Notes: a model not told the origin generated them from the letters alone. Numbered from the stretch's first letter, positions 26,683 to 36,942 are shown. The stretch: DNA of 64,000 nucleotides from Microbulbifer agarilyticus (GCF_020171345.1 NZ_JAIUZM010000004.1:310001-374000); one strand, 5' to 3'. Numbers and translations: made by a program.

Positions 26683-28215
26683 ATGTCGCCACGGGCTCAG
26701 GTCTATATTCTGGCTGCGCTGCTCACACTGATGGGCGCCGGCCTTACCATCTATAAAAACGTCGAACTGGGCTTTCCACTGCTGCCCGGTGAATACCGCA
26801 CCGTCTGGACCATTGAAGCCAAGGTCGGGTTTACCGCAGACGGCGGCCCGGCCAAGGCCGCGCTCACCCTGCCAAGGGAGCAGCGCAATATGGAAGTGCT
26901 GGGGGAAACCTTCAGCTCGTCCGGCTACGGTTTCAATATCATTCAGGAAGACGACGAGTATCGCGCGGTCTGGGCCAAGCGCGAGGCCAGTGGCCCCCAG
27001 TCTCTTTTCTATCAGCTCGATGTGCATCAGACGCCGGGCGCGGCACTTGAGCAGCCCCTGGATATGAGCACCAAAGTGGTGAAGCCACTGCTGGCCGCTC
27101 GCGAACAGGAGGCGGTGCGCCAGGCGATTTACTCGCTGGTAGACACGGCCCGCCAGCGTTCGTCCGACACGCAAACCTTTACCACAGAACTGCTGACCGC
27201 CCTGGCTGACCGCCGCAACCAGGACGGCAACATGATTTTTGGTTACTACAAAGATCGCTCCTTCGTCGATGTGGCACTGTTGGTGCTGGCGGCCGCAGAC
27301 GTTCCTGCACACCGTATCCGCGGCCTTTATCTGGAGGATGATCGTCGACGCATGTCGCCGGAGGACCTGCTGGAGATCTACGACGGCAAGCGCTGGGTGG
27401 TGTTTGAGCCGCAGACCGGCTCCCCGGGGGTGCCGAAAAACTTCTTTATCTGGCAGCGTGGAGGCAAAAGCCTGCTGGACGTAGAAGGCGGCTACAACTC
27501 CCGAGTGACCTTCTCTGTTATCTCCAACGACGTGCCGGCACGGGACGTCGCCATGTTGAGTACCAGCCAGGAAAAAGAAGCGCTGGTGGATTTCTCCATT
27601 TATAGCCTGCCGATCGAGCAACAGAGTATTTTCAAGCTGATTCTGCTGGTGCCGGTTGGCGCACTGGTGGTGGTGCTGCTGCGGGTATTTGTTGGCCTGC
27701 GCACCTCCGGTACCTTTATGCCGGTACTGCTGGCGATTGCGTTTATTGAAACCCAGCTGCTTACCGGCCTGTCGATTTTTGTCCTGATCCTGATCCTCGG
27801 CCTGTGGATTCGTTTCTATTTAAGCAGGTTGAACCTGCTCCTTGTGGCGAGGATCGCCGCCGTCGTGGTGACGGTGGTGATCCTGATGGGCGCAATCAGT
27901 GTGATCAGTTACAAGCTGGGCATTGAACAGGCGCTGACGGTCACCTTCTTCCCGATGATTATTCTGGCCTGGACCATCGAGCGGATGTCGATTGTGTGGG
28001 AAGAAGATGGCCCTTATGAGGTACTGATTCAGGCGGGCGGCAGTCTGCTGGTGGCGGTGATTGCCTGGTGGGTGATGACCAACCGCTATATCGAGCACTG
28101 GACGTTTAACTTCCCTGAACTGCTGCTGGTACTGCTGGGCGTGATTATGATCGTCGGCAACTACACCGGTTTCAGGCTGGCTGAACTGGCGCGCTTCCGC
28201 CAGCTGGTGCGCTAA
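26683..28215 (+). CDS. Inactive transglutaminase-domain protein with 7TM C-terminus
   Basis: A 510-residue inner-membrane protein. One N-terminal helix (about 7-24) leads into a periplasmic transglutaminase-like domain (about 35-295), recognisable by the DVALLVLAAADVPAHRIRG segment; the catalytic cysteine is absent. About seven membrane helices follow from 311 to 505 (for example KLILLVPVGALVVVLLRVF and LLLVLLGVIMIVGNYTGF). Its stop overlaps the next start codon (TAATG), so synthesis with the ATP-grasp ligase is coupled. I infer that it presents or exports the substrate of the ligase/protease pair; that is not established by the sequence. Confidence 0.87.
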   Translation: MSPRAQVYILAALLTLMGAGLTIYKNVELGFPLLPGEYRTVWTIEAKVGFTADGGPAKAALTLPREQRNMEVLGETFSSSGYGFNIIQEDDEYRAVWAKREASGPQSLFYQLDVHQTPGAALEQPLDMSTKVVKPLLAAREQEAVRQAIYSLVDTARQRSSDTQTFTTELLTALADRRNQDGNMIFGYYKDRSFVDVALLVLAAADVPAHRIRGLYLEDDRRRMSPEDLLEIYDGKRWVVFEPQTGSPGVPKNFFIWQRGGKSLLDVEGGYNSRVTFSVISNDVPARDVAMLSTSQEKEALVDFSIYSLPIEQQSIFKLILLVPVGALVVVLLRVFVGLRTSGTFMPVLLAIAFIETQLLTGLSIFVLILILGLWIRFYLSRLNLLLVARIAAVVVTVVILMGAISVISYKLGIEQALTVTFFPMIILAWTIERMSIVWEEDGPYEVLIQAGGSLLVAVIAWWVMTNRYIEHWTFNFPELLLVLLGVIMIVGNYTGFRLAELARFRQLVR

Positions 28216-29201
28216 TGCATCTGTCCTATCTGTTCCGTGGTGGACTGGTCTCGCCTTTCGCACTGAACCGGCGTGGCGTGCTCGGTATGAATGCGCGCAA
28301 TGTAAATTACATTGCGCGTTACAACGACCGCGATAAATACCCCATTGTTGATGACAAGCTCAATACCAAGCGCCAGGCCAAGCGTTACCGCATTCCCGTC
28401 CCGGAATTGATTGCTGCGTTTGAAACACAGCCAAGCCGCAGAAGGGTAATGGGGGTGATCGAGCCGCTGGACAAGTTTGTGATCAAGCCAGCGCGGGGCT
28501 CTGGTGGCAAGGGTATTCTGGTGATTGTCGGGCGCGACGGCGACGATTATCTGAAACCCTCGGGGGCCAAAGTTACTGCGCTGGATATTCAGCGCCACGT
28601 GAGCAATATCCACAGCGGCCTATACAGTCTGGGCGGTAAGCCGGACCGAGTGATGATCGAAGCGCTGGTGGATTTCGATCCGGTGTTCGACAAGTATTCC
28701 TATGAGGGCGTGCCGGATATCCGCGTGATTGTGTTTCGCGGTTATCCGGTAATGGCCATGTTGCGCTGCTCCACACACGTCTCCGATGGCAAGGCGAACC
28801 TGCACCAGGGGGCCGTGGGTGTGGGGGTGGATCTGGCGACGGGTAAATCCTGCCATGCGGTGCAGCACGGTGTTCGAATCGACCAGCACCCGGACACGGA
28901 AATGCGTTTTTCGGATCTGGAAGTGCCGGACTGGAAGGAGCTGGTGCGCCTCGCAGCCAGTTGTTATGAGATGACCGGGCTCGGCTATCTCGGCTGCGAC
29001 ATTGTGTTGGACCGCCGGCGTGGGCCGCTGCTGTTGGAAGCCAATGCGCGCCCCGGCCTCGCGATCCAGATTGCCAATGGTGTTGGCTTGCGCACGCGCC
29101 TGGAACATATCGAGAAGATGGATCTGGAGCAGTTGGAAAAGGGTGTGGATGAGCGATTGGCCTACTCAATGGATTACTTCGCGGCAGAGCCGATGGATTA
29201 A
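28215..29201 (+). CDS. Alpha-L-glutamate ligase-like ATP-grasp protein (RimK-related)
   Basis: A 328-residue cytoplasmic ATP-grasp enzyme. The ATP-binding loop is KPARGSGGKG (91-100) and the metal-binding end is LLLEANARPGLAIQIAN. RimK relatives add glutamate to peptide or protein C-termini; the real acceptor here is unknown. ATG 28215 overlaps the preceding stop by one base. With the retropepsin-like lipoprotein and the inactive transglutaminase it forms a predicted ligation-and-trimming system linked to the envelope. A strong two-way terminator follows. Confidence 0.9.
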   Translation: MHLSYLFRGGLVSPFALNRRGVLGMNARNVNYIARYNDRDKYPIVDDKLNTKRQAKRYRIPVPELIAAFETQPSRRRVMGVIEPLDKFVIKPARGSGGKGILVIVGRDGDDYLKPSGAKVTALDIQRHVSNIHSGLYSLGGKPDRVMIEALVDFDPVFDKYSYEGVPDIRVIVFRGYPVMAMLRCSTHVSDGKANLHQGAVGVGVDLATGKSCHAVQHGVRIDQHPDTEMRFSDLEVPDWKELVRLAASCYEMTGLGYLGCDIVLDRRRGPLLLEANARPGLAIQIANGVGLRTRLEHIEKMDLEQLEKGVDERLAYSMDYFAAEPMD

Positions 29202-29258
29202 TTGGATACACGGTCGAGTAACCGAATCGACTTAACCAGTAAATAAAAATGAATCAAT

Positions 29259-29291
29259 AAAAAAGGCGAGCCAAATGGCTCGCCTTTTTTT
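29259..29291. terminator. Bidirectional intrinsic terminator
   Basis: Perfect stem aaaaaaggcgagcc/ggctcgcctttttt with the 4-nt loop aaat. The A-run on the left and T-run on the right let it work on both strands, between the convergent ATP-grasp gene and valS. Confidence 0.9.
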
Positions 29292-29311
29292 GTCCACAAG
29301 AACCGGAAACG

Positions 29312-32083
29312 TTACAGGTTCTTGAGGGACTCCAGCTGTTCCGCAAAGCGCGCGCGCGCACTTTCCAGGTCGGCCAGTCTTTCCTTTTCCTTGTTGACCA
29401 CCACTTCCGGTGCCTTGTTCACAAAGTTCGGGTTTTTCAGCTTGCCGGCAACACTGGCGAGGTCCTTGTCCAGCTTGTCGAGCTCCTTCTGAACCCGCGC
29501 GCTTTCCGCTTCCACATCGATCAGTCCTGCCATCGGTACCAGCAGTTCCAGCTCGCCCACGAGTGCAGTGGAGGAGGCTGGCGCTTCCGCACCGGCTTCC
29601 AGAGATTCGATGGATTCCAGGCTTGCCAGTTTGGTCAGCAGGCTACGGGTCTGCTGCAGCAGTGCTTCGTCGCGTTCGGAGCCATTGCGCAAGATCAGCG
29701 GGATTTTCTTCGCCGGGGAAATGTTCATTTCACCGCGAATATTACGCACGCCTTCGATCACGCCCTTAAGCCAAGCGATCGCCGCTTCGGCATTTTCGTC
29801 GATGCGGTACTCATTGGCTTCCGGGTAGGGCTGCAACATGATGGTGTCGCCGGCTTTACCAGCCAGTTCTTTTACGCGCTGCCAGATTTCCTCGGTGATG
29901 TACGGCATCAGCGGGTGCGCCATACGCAGAATGGTTTCCAGCACGCGGATCAGTGTGCGGCGGGTACCTTTTTTCACCGCGTCGCTGGCGTTGTCGTCCC
30001 ACAGTACCGGCTTGGAAAGTTCCAGATACCAGCTGCAGTACTCACCCCACACGAAGTCGTACAGAGCCTGGGAGGCCAGGTCGAAACGGTAGGTGTCGAT
30101 GGCTTCCTTCACCGCCAGCTCGGTACGCTGCAGCAGCGAGATAATCCAGCGGTCGGCAATGCTCAGTTCGAAGTCTTCACTGCCGTCCTGCCCACAGTCG
30201 TGGCCGTCGCAGTTTTGCAGCACATAACGCGACGCATTCCAGATCTTGTTGCAGAAGTTGCGGAAGCCTTCGATACGGCCCACATCAAACTTGATGTCAC
30301 GGCCGGTGGAGGCCAGCGAGTAGTAGGTGTAGCGCAGGGCATCGGTGCCGTAGGCGGCGAGGCCTTCGGGGAATTCCTTGCGGGTCTGCTTTTCAATTTT
30401 CTCGCGCAGGTGCGGCACCTGCATGCCCGCGGTGCGTTTGGTCACCAGACTTTCCAGATCGATACCATCGATTAGGTCGATCGGGTCCAGTACATTGCCC
30501 TTGGACTTGGACATCTTCTGGCCCTGGCCGTCGCGCACCAAGCCGTGCACGTATACGGTTTTAAACGGCACTTCCTTCTTGAAGTAGAGGGTTAGCATCA
30601 TCATGCGCGCAACCCAGAAGAAGATGATGTCGAAGCCGGTGACCAGCACGCTGGTGGGGTGGAACATTTCCAGTTCCGGTGTTTCTTCCGGCCAGCCCAG
30701 GGTGCCGAAGGTCCACAGGCCAGAGGAGAACCAGGTATCGAGAACGTCGTCGTCCTGGCGCAGTTCGATATCGCCGAGATTGTGCTTTTTACGCACGTCT
30801 TCTTCACTGCGGCCAACGTACACATTGCCGTCGTTGTCGTACCACGCGGGGATGCGGTGGCCCCACCACAGCTGGCGGGAAATACACCAGTCCTGAATGT
30901 CGCGCATCCAGGAAAAGTACATGTTCTCGTAGTTTTTCGGCACGAATTCAACGCGGCCGTCCTCGACCACCTTGATGGCCTCATCCGCCAGCGGCTGGGT
31001 TTTTACGTACCACTGGTCGGTGAGCCAAGGCTCAATCACCACGCCGCTGCGGTCGCCGCGCGGAACCTTCAAGGTGTGCGGCTCGATTTTTTCCAGCAGG
31101 CCCAGCGCATCCAGGTCATCTACTACTTGTGTGCGCGCAGCAAAACGCTCCATGCCGCGGTATTTTTCCGGCACGTTGTCGTTTAGGTTGGCGTCCTGGT
31201 CCAGGATGTTGATCATTTCCAGATCGTGGCGCTGGCCCATCTCGTAGTCGTTGAAGTCGTGGGCCGGGGTGATCTTCACGCAGCCGGTACCGAACTCCAG
31301 GTCAACATAGTCGTCGGCGATGATCGGGATCTCACGGTCCGCCAGCGGCAGCTTGATGGTCTTGCCGATCAGGTGCTTGTAACGCTCGTCTTCCGGGTGC
31401 ACGGCAACCGCGGTATCGCCCAGCATGGTTTCCGGACGGGTAGTGGCGACCACAAGGTGGCCGGAACCGTCAGACAACGGGTAGCGGAAGTGCCACAAGC
31501 TGCCTTGCTCTTCTTCGTTCAGCACTTCCAGGTCGGAAATCGCGGTGTGCAGTTTCGGATCCCAGTTCACCAGGCGCTTGCCGCGGTAAATCAGATCGTC
31601 TTCATACAGGCGAATGAAGACTTCCTGTACCGCCTTGTAGAAGCCGTCGTCCATGGTGAAACGTTCGCGGGACCAGTCCGGGCTGGCTCCCAAGCGACGC
31701 AGCTGGCGGGTGATGTTACCGCCGGATTCTTCCTTCCATTCCCACACTTTCTCGATGAACTTGTCGCGGCCCAGCTCATGACGATTCTTGCCATCGGCGG
31801 CCAGCAGGCGCTCCACCACCATCTGAGTGGCGATACCTGCGTGGTCGGTGCCCACTTGCCACAGGGTGTTGTCGCCCTTCATGCGGTGGTAGCGAATCAG
31901 CGCATCCATGATGGATTCCTGGAAGCCGTGGCCCATGTGCAGGCTGCCGGTGACGTTCGGCGGCGGAATCATGATGCTGTAGGGGGTGGCTTCGGTATCA
32001 CCGGAAGGCTTGAAGTAGCCGTTTTCTTCCCAGGTCTTGTACCACTGTTGTTCGATGGCGTTGGGCTGGTATGTCTTGTCCAT
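29312..32083 (-). CDS. valS: Valyl-tRNA synthetase
   Basis: Charges tRNA-Val. With ATG 32083 it has 923 residues and starts [19 protein letters not shown], like the enteric enzyme; the open frame upstream to 32143 lacks a ribosome-binding site. Class I motifs are HMGH at 49-52 ([13 protein letters not shown]) and KMSKS at 523-527. An editing domain lies between and an anticodon-binding domain follows. The C-terminal coiled coil ([20 protein letters not shown]) is the tRNA-gripping arm typical of ValS. It is the last gene of pepA-holC-hypothetical-valS. Confidence 0.97.
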   Translation of the reverse strand: MDKTYQPNAIEQQWYKTWEENGYFKPSGDTEATPYSIMIPPPNVTGSLHMGHGFQESIMDALIRYHRMKGDNTLWQVGTDHAGIATQMVVERLLAADGKNRHELGRDKFIEKVWEWKEESGGNITRQLRRLGASPDWSRERFTMDDGFYKAVQEVFIRLYEDDLIYRGKRLVNWDPKLHTAISDLEVLNEEEQGSLWHFRYPLSDGSGHLVVATTRPETMLGDTAVAVHPEDERYKHLIGKTIKLPLADREIPIIADDYVDLEFGTGCVKITPAHDFNDYEMGQRHDLEMINILDQDANLNDNVPEKYRGMERFAARTQVVDDLDALGLLEKIEPHTLKVPRGDRSGVVIEPWLTDQWYVKTQPLADEAIKVVEDGRVEFVPKNYENMYFSWMRDIQDWCISRQLWWGHRIPAWYDNDGNVYVGRSEEDVRKKHNLGDIELRQDDDVLDTWFSSGLWTFGTLGWPEETPELEMFHPTSVLVTGFDIIFFWVARMMMLTLYFKKEVPFKTVYVHGLVRDGQGQKMSKSKGNVLDPIDLIDGIDLESLVTKRTAGMQVPHLREKIEKQTRKEFPEGLAAYGTDALRYTYYSLASTGRDIKFDVGRIEGFRNFCNKIWNASRYVLQNCDGHDCGQDGSEDFELSIADRWIISLLQRTELAVKEAIDTYRFDLASQALYDFVWGEYCSWYLELSKPVLWDDNASDAVKKGTRRTLIRVLETILRMAHPLMPYITEEIWQRVKELAGKAGDTIMLQPYPEANEYRIDENAEAAIAWLKGVIEGVRNIRGEMNISPAKKIPLILRNGSERDEALLQQTRSLLTKLASLESIESLEAGAEAPASSTALVGELELLVPMAGLIDVEAESARVQKELDKLDKDLASVAGKLKNPNFVNKAPEVVVNKEKERLADLESARARFAEQLESLKNL

Positions 32084-32226
32084 GCGCGGGGGAGTGCCTT
32101 GCGTTGTATGGGCTGGCTGCCGGGTCACAATTTCCCGGGCCATTAAAATTAGAGAATAGAGAAAAAGGGGCGGAATTATACCGCTGGGCCGGGGAGGGGC
32201 AAATGTTGTGCGCGCTTGGGAGCCGC

Positions 32227-33228
32227 TTAATCCTGCTCCGGGTAAATCTCGTCTACCAGGGCCGTGATATTTGCGCGTAGCTGCCGCTCCAGTTCCGGAA
32301 GCTGTTCGGCCATCAGCTGCTCGATCAACTTATCCCGTGCACTGGGTTCTTTTGGCTCACTGGTGCTTTCTGGGACTGAAGGCTCTGCGGCGGCTTGCTG
32401 TTTAGCCTTTACCTGTTCTGCGGCAGGCTGGGCTTCGGGTGTGGCGGTCTTTGCTTTGGGGGAGGAGGGGGCCTGATTCTCTGGCCGCGGTACCCGCCCG
32501 CCCGTCAGGCGTGCGCGAATATGCGCTGGCAAGAATGGATTCTCAGCGCCAGTTCCTTGGGGGGCGGGCTGAGCTCTAGTTGTCTGTGCCTGGTCTGGCT
32601 TTGCGTTATCGGCTTGGCTTTCCGATTTGACTGCTGGAACATCAGCCGAAGCCTGTGCGTTTTTCTCTGCAGGCTCAGCTGTCGGCGCGGACTTTTGAGG
32701 TGCCGGGTTCGCCGCGGTTTTTGCCTGTTTTTGTGGCGAGTCGAACAGCCCCGGTTGAAACTCTCTGCGGGAGGCGGACTTAGTACCTGTGCCCGCCTCA
32801 GCTTCTTTCGGGGAATGCGGCGCCGGGCGCTGCTGTTTTGGCGTCTCAGGCTGGATAGTATCGCCTGAAGCTGCGCGCGGAAGGTCTTGCAGGGGACGCA
32901 GTAGCGCACGGTCTGCATCACTCAGTATCGGAGCGTACTCATCGTCCAACTCTTCATCGATCGGGCTGAACAGAATCGGCAGGTCCGCCTCCTCCAGTGG
33001 GCGTGGCTGAGCCTTGGGGGCGCGGGCTGCCGCTGCGGGTTTGGCTGGTGCGGTTTGCTGGGGCTTCGCGGTGTTGCCAGCGGAAGTGGGGGCGGCTACC
33101 TGATCCAGCAGGGGAATATCCGCTTCCATGTCACTGCCCAGCAGCTCGTGCAGCGAACTCAGCTCGTTCAGCAGTTCGTGCGGCGGCTGGCCGTGGCGGT
33201 GCTTTCTGTTTTTCTTGCGGCCGGACAT
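32227..33228 (-). CDS. Disordered Ala/Pro-rich conserved hypothetical between holC and valS
   Basis: 333 residues, mostly low-complexity Ala/Pro/Gln/Lys, probably disordered between about 45 and 285. Short ordered islands occur at the N-terminus ([15 protein letters not shown]), around [11 protein letters not shown], at [12 protein letters not shown], and in a C-terminal helix ([19 protein letters not shown]). The N-terminus is strongly basic ([13 protein letters not shown]). The position between holC and valS matches a hypothetical gene in pseudomonads. The islands could be binding motifs for replisome or other partners, but this is speculation. Confidence 0.8.
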   Translation of the reverse strand: MSGRKKNRKHRHGQPPHELLNELSSLHELLGSDMEADIPLLDQVAAPTSAGNTAKPQQTAPAKPAAAARAPKAQPRPLEEADLPILFSPIDEELDDEYAPILSDADRALLRPLQDLPRAASGDTIQPETPKQQRPAPHSPKEAEAGTGTKSASRREFQPGLFDSPQKQAKTAANPAPQKSAPTAEPAEKNAQASADVPAVKSESQADNAKPDQAQTTRAQPAPQGTGAENPFLPAHIRARLTGGRVPRPENQAPSSPKAKTATPEAQPAAEQVKAKQQAAAEPSVPESTSEPKEPSARDKLIEQLMAEQLPELERQLRANITALVDEIYPEQD

Positions 33229-33249
33229 GGAATTAGGTTCGGGTTCTGA

Positions 33250-33675
33250 TCAGTTGCCAATTTTATGGGATTGTAACGGATATCCGCGGTCGCGGAAGTG
33301 ACTGTATCGAGTTCTTGACCGCGCCAGAGAGTCGGGATGCTGGCAGACGATCTCGGCCAGTCGGTCGAATTGGCTGAACCAGCCGGGGATATCCTCACAC
33401 AGGTTGATCAGTAGACCGTGATGCTGGCCAGGATCTTCGCCGCTGTTGACCTCAATGGCGGCCTGTTGGTCGAGGTTCTGGGGCGCGTGCGGCAGAAAGC
33501 TGTCCTCACGGAATGTCCACAGCAGCTCGTCTAGTTGCTTGGCTTGCTCTCCGTTATCCACAGCGATCAATACCCTGAGGCCGTTGCGGAATGCTTTTTC
33601 CGCAAGACGACAGGCAAAGTTCTGAATCTCATCCGGATTCTCAGAAGCCAAAACGTAGAAGTCGATACGGGTCAT
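33250..33675 (-). CDS. holC: DNA polymerase III subunit chi
   Basis: A 141-residue clamp-loader accessory subunit that links the replisome to single-strand-binding protein. The family pattern is present: a start of TRIDFYVLASENP, then CRLAEKAFRNGLRVLIAVD, the WTFREDSFLPH segment and the GLLINLCEDIP region. Length is as in E. coli (147). It stands between pepA and the disordered hypothetical, all on the minus strand. Repeat pair 3 separates it from pepA, so holC may not be in the same transcript as pepA. Confidence 0.93.
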   Translation of the reverse strand: MTRIDFYVLASENPDEIQNFACRLAEKAFRNGLRVLIAVDNGEQAKQLDELLWTFREDSFLPHAPQNLDQQAAIEVNSGEDPGQHHGLLINLCEDIPGWFSQFDRLAEIVCQHPDSLARSRTRYSHFRDRGYPLQSHKIGN

Positions 33676-33712
33676 CGGCGTTCGCTTTCAATACACAAAT
33701 GGTCATTGCGAA

Positions 33713-33826
33713 GGCGCCGCTGCCCGGTGCAGCTTTGTGAAACCTTCCGCGAGAGGGACCTCGCGGAAGAGCCCCCAGGGATGGGTTTACGGCGTGTTTC
33801 ACAAAGCTGTACCGGGTGGCGACGCC
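33713..33826 (+). repeat. Nested-hairpin intergenic element C (pair 3)
   Basis: Outer arms 33713-33742 and 33797-33826 (30 nt) pair with four differences; the inner end reads cagctttgtgaaa. The 54-nt core (33743-33796) is identical to that of element B except one base, including the ccgcgag/ctcgcgg stem and cccccagggatgggttta. The outer arms share only a few distal bases with B. Confidence 0.85.
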
Positions 33827-33867
33827 GCCCCGGGGGTTGTTCAGAGCGTTGTAGCTCTTGTAGTGGC

Positions 33868-33980
33868 GGTGAAGGCAGCGGTGACAATTCGCGAGACACG
33901 CCGTAAACCCATCCATGGGGGCTCGGACGCGGCCATCCAGGCCGCGTACGGTCTCGCAAATTGTCCCCGCCACCTCCACC
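33868..33980 (-). repeat. Nested-hairpin intergenic element D (pair 3)
   Basis: Outer arms 33868-33896 and 33952-33980 (29 nt) pair at 24 positions. The core holds the reverse complement of the shared motif (cacgccgtaaacccatcc) and an inner stem acgcggcc/ggccgcgt. It is inverted relative to C, 41 bp away, in a converging arrangement. Its core is close to that of element A. Confidence 0.83.
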
Positions 33981-34025
33981 TTCGCTTAAGCAGCCTTACT
34001 TCGTCGTGAACAACTCGAGCTGAGT

Positions 34026-35495
34026 TTATTTTTTGTTCAGGATGTACTGCAGCAGCAGTGGTACCGGGCGGCCGGTTGCACCTTTGGCGGCGCCGGACTT
34101 CCACGCACTACCTGCGATATCCAGGTGCGCCCAGTTGTAGTCTTCGGCAAAGCGGGCCAGGAAGCACGCTGCCGTTACAGAGCCGGCCTCGCGACCACCA
34201 ATGTTTTGCATGTCAGCAAAGTTGGAGTTCAGCATGGGCTGGTACTCGTCCCACAACGGCATGCGCCAGGCGCGGTCACCACTGGTCTCACCGGCGGCGA
34301 TTAGGTCGTTAGCCAGCTTGTCCTGGTTGGCGTACAGGCCAGTGGCATGGTGGCCAAGGGCGATTACGCAGGCGCCGGTCAGGGTGGCCACGTCGATCAC
34401 CACGCTCGGCTTGAATTTGCCCGCCCAGGTCAGCGCGTCACACAGGACCAGTCGGCCTTCCGCATCGGTGTTGAGGATTTCGATGGTTTTGCCGCTCATG
34501 GAGGTCACGATGTCGCCGGGCTTGCTGGCACGACCGCTGGGCATGTTTTCGGCAGCAGCCACAACACCCACCACGTTTACCGGTGCGTTCATTTCAACCA
34601 GTGCGTTCATTACGCCGAATACGCTGGCGGCGCCGCACATGTCGAACTTCATTTCGTCCATCGCCGCGCCCGGCTTCAGGCTGATGCCGCCGGTATCGAA
34701 AGTGATGCCTTTACCCACCAGCACGATCGGCTTCTGGCCGGTTTTGCCACCCTTGTAGTTCATGGCGATCATCGCCGCCGGCTCGTCACTGCCCTTGGCA
34801 ACGCTCATAAAGGAGCCCATGCCGAGGGATTCCATTTTCTTGTTGTCCAGTACCGTGGTGGACAGTTTTACATGTTTTTTCGCCAGCGCCTTGGCTTCGC
34901 CTACCAGGTAGCTCGGGGTACAGATATTGCCGGGGAGGTTGCCCAGTTCGCGCGCGACATTACTGCCAAGCGCCTGGCCACCGCCGAGCTCCACACCGTT
35001 TTGCACCGCTTTCAACTGCCTCTTGTCCGATGCATGGACGGTGAACTTCGCCAGTGGGTTCGGCTTGGCGTCGCTGTGGCAGCGGGTGAACTTGTAGCTG
35101 GCAAGGCCAGCGGCGAGTGCGATTTGCGCGGCCTGCCAGGTGGCGTCGGCGTCTTTTACTGACACCTCCGACAGGTAAGAGGAGGCGTCTTTGAGGGATT
35201 TAACGGCCGTGGCGCTGCTGTTGGCCATTTTGCGGAATTCCGCCTGGGAAACCGGGGTCTTCGGGGTGCGCACCAGTACTACGCGTTCAGCGCCACCCTC
35301 CACGGTCGGGACCATCAGAGTGCTGCCCGCAGCGCTGCCAAGGTCGCCGCGTTTCAGGATTTTGGTCAAAAGTCCACCATTTGCCTTGTCCAGTGCGCTG
35401 CCGCTCTCGGTGAGACGGTTCTTGTTGTCGACGGCGAGAATCGCGCAGGCGCTGCGCTGCTTGAGAATATCGGTGACCTTGGCGGTAAACTGCAT
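34026..35495 (-). CDS. pepA: Leucyl aminopeptidase (M17)
   Basis: A 489-residue cytosolic hexameric, two-metal aminopeptidase that removes N-terminal residues; in E. coli PepA also binds DNA. The signature NTDAEGRL is at 342-349. Other metal-site regions are VLVGKGITFDTGGISLKPG and FDMCGAASVFG. The N-terminal regulatory domain is present (1-165). A strong ribosome-binding site (aaaggaaa) precedes ATG 35495. It is divergent from lptF, as commonly found, and followed downstream by repeat pair 3 and holC. Confidence 0.97.
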   Translation of the reverse strand: MQFTAKVTDILKQRSACAILAVDNKNRLTESGSALDKANGGLLTKILKRGDLGSAAGSTLMVPTVEGGAERVVLVRTPKTPVSQAEFRKMANSSATAVKSLKDASSYLSEVSVKDADATWQAAQIALAAGLASYKFTRCHSDAKPNPLAKFTVHASDKRQLKAVQNGVELGGGQALGSNVARELGNLPGNICTPSYLVGEAKALAKKHVKLSTTVLDNKKMESLGMGSFMSVAKGSDEPAAMIAMNYKGGKTGQKPIVLVGKGITFDTGGISLKPGAAMDEMKFDMCGAASVFGVMNALVEMNAPVNVVGVVAAAENMPSGRASKPGDIVTSMSGKTIEILNTDAEGRLVLCDALTWAGKFKPSVVIDVATLTGACVIALGHHATGLYANQDKLANDLIAAGETSGDRAWRMPLWDEYQPMLNSNFADMQNIGGREAGSVTAACFLARFAEDYNWAHLDIAGSAWKSGAAKGATGRPVPLLLQYILNKK

Positions 35496-35796
35496 GTAAT
35501 CGTTTCCTTTATGAATTTTTGCCTGCCGCGGCTTATTTACAGACGAATACTTCGAGCTATTAATTACTGGCTCGGGGGTGTCTTGCTGTCAGTGGGCCAG
35601 AGATTGGCTGATGGGCCGAGACATTGCCGGGCTTTTTGGTGATAATGCGCCGCACAAGTTTAACCCGAGAAGGATCGATTTGCTCGGGAACCTCTGAACC
35701 GGTGTCCTATTCTGACACTCGCCGATACCGATAAACCGGAATCGCATTTCAAATCGCCCGAAATCAAACAGTGCAATCAGGGAAGCTGGTCGTTCA
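35496..35796. other. Divergent promoter region pepA/lptF
   Basis: 301 bp that must drive both pepA and lptF. I see candidate AT-rich -10 sequences (for example taatta near 35560 on the minus strand) but no pair I would defend. No repeats. Confidence 0.35.
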
Positions 35797-36942
35797 GTGA
35801 TAATTTTCCGCTACCTCTGCCGCGAGCTACTCGGTGCAACGCTGGCCGTCAGTGCCGTGTTGTTGCTGATGGTCATGAGCGGCCGTTTTGTGAAGTACCT
35901 GGCGGAAGCTGCGGCGGGTGATCTGTCCGCCGGAATCCTGTTTTCCCTCATGGGCTTTCGTCTACCGGGCTTTCTCGAGCTGGTTATCCCGCTCGGCTTC
36001 TTCGTCGGTATTTTGCTCGCCTACGGCCGTCTGTATATCGAAAGCGAAATGACGGTGCTGCATGCGTGTGGTTTCAGTGAGCGTCAGCTGCTGGGTTACA
36101 CCCTGGTGCCTGCCCTCATGGTGGCGGCGTTTGTTGCCGCAATGAGCCTGTACCTGACGCCCACGGGCATTGAACGAACCTCCCATCTGCTTACCGCAGA
36201 TAAAACCCGCAATGAATTTGATCACCTGGTGCCCAAGAAATTTATCGCCACCAGTGGCAATCGCGCGGTGTACTACGCCGAAGGGCTGAGCGACGACCGC
36301 TCCACGATGCACAATGTGTTTCTTGCCGAGCTGGGCAATTCCCGGGGTGATACCGAAACCGACCATCAGATTGTTACCGTGGCCAGTGAAGGGGTGCAGC
36401 AGATCGATCCGGAAACCGGCCTGCGCTACCTGGTTTTGCGGGACGGCTACCGCTACGAAGGTGTACCCGGCCAGAGCGATTACCGGCAGATGGCGTTTGC
36501 CAGCTACGAGGTGCTGCTGGAAGTGCCGCGCCTGCGTACGAGGGCCAGCGAAAAGCTGCAATCCATGTCCACCGCAGCCCTGTGGAAAAGTGAGGATCCG
36601 CGGGAGCGGGTGAACCTGCACTGGCGTTTCAGCCTGCCGGTGCTGGTGCTGATCGTCGCGATTCTGGCGGTGCCCTTGAGTCGCACCAACCCGCGCCAGG
36701 GCCGCTATGCCAAGATGATTCCCGCGGTACTGCTCTACATCGTGTATCTGGTTGCCCTGCAGAGTGTTCGTGGCGCCATTGAAGATGGCAAGATCGAGCA
36801 GGCCTGGGCTATCTGGCTGGTACATCCTCCGTTCCTGATTCTCGGCCTGATATTGCTCGGAGGGCGCGACCGCAAGCCGCGCAAGCGCGGTGCAAGTAGT
36901 GGTGGCACAAGTAATGCTGGAGGTGCCGATGTCTCTGCTTGA
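35797..36942 (+). CDS. lptF: LPS export permease LptF
   Basis: An inner-membrane subunit of the LptB2FGC transporter that extracts lipopolysaccharide. It has 381 residues: membrane helices near the N-terminus (about 12-32, 48-75, 95-120), a periplasmic jellyroll domain (about 130-265), then three more helices (about 280-365). The start is GTG 35797 (MIIFRYLCRELLGATLAV). The C-terminal tail is Arg/Lys- then Gly/Ser-rich. It overlaps lptG by 14 bp. Confidence 0.95.
   Translation: MIIFRYLCRELLGATLAVSAVLLLMVMSGRFVKYLAEAAAGDLSAGILFSLMGFRLPGFLELVIPLGFFVGILLAYGRLYIESEMTVLHACGFSERQLLGYTLVPALMVAAFVAAMSLYLTPTGIERTSHLLTADKTRNEFDHLVPKKFIATSGNRAVYYAEGLSDDRSTMHNVFLAELGNSRGDTETDHQIVTVASEGVQQIDPETGLRYLVLRDGYRYEGVPGQSDYRQMAFASYEVLLEVPRLRTRASEKLQSMSTAALWKSEDPRERVNLHWRFSLPVLVLIVAILAVPLSRTNPRQGRYAKMIPAVLLYIVYLVALQSVRGAIEDGKIEQAWAIWLVHPPFLILGLILLGGRDRKPRKRGASSGGTSNAGGADVSA

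Larger units (their letters stand above)
33676..34025. other. Intergenic region pepA-holC holding repeat pair 3
   Basis: 350 bp, about two thirds occupied by nested-hairpin elements C and D. The several short open frames on both strands arise from the repeats. No promoter for holC could be identified with confidence. Confidence 0.65.

Noticed and set aside
33713..33980. Rho-independent terminators as a full explanation of the repeats
   Set aside because: None of the six hairpins is followed by a T-run, the stems are far longer than needed, and core conservation would not be expected.
33641..34104. Overlapping short open frames around repeat pair 3 (both strands)
   Set aside because: They exist only because the repeats lack stops; the same peptide fragments reappear at the other repeat sites in different frames.
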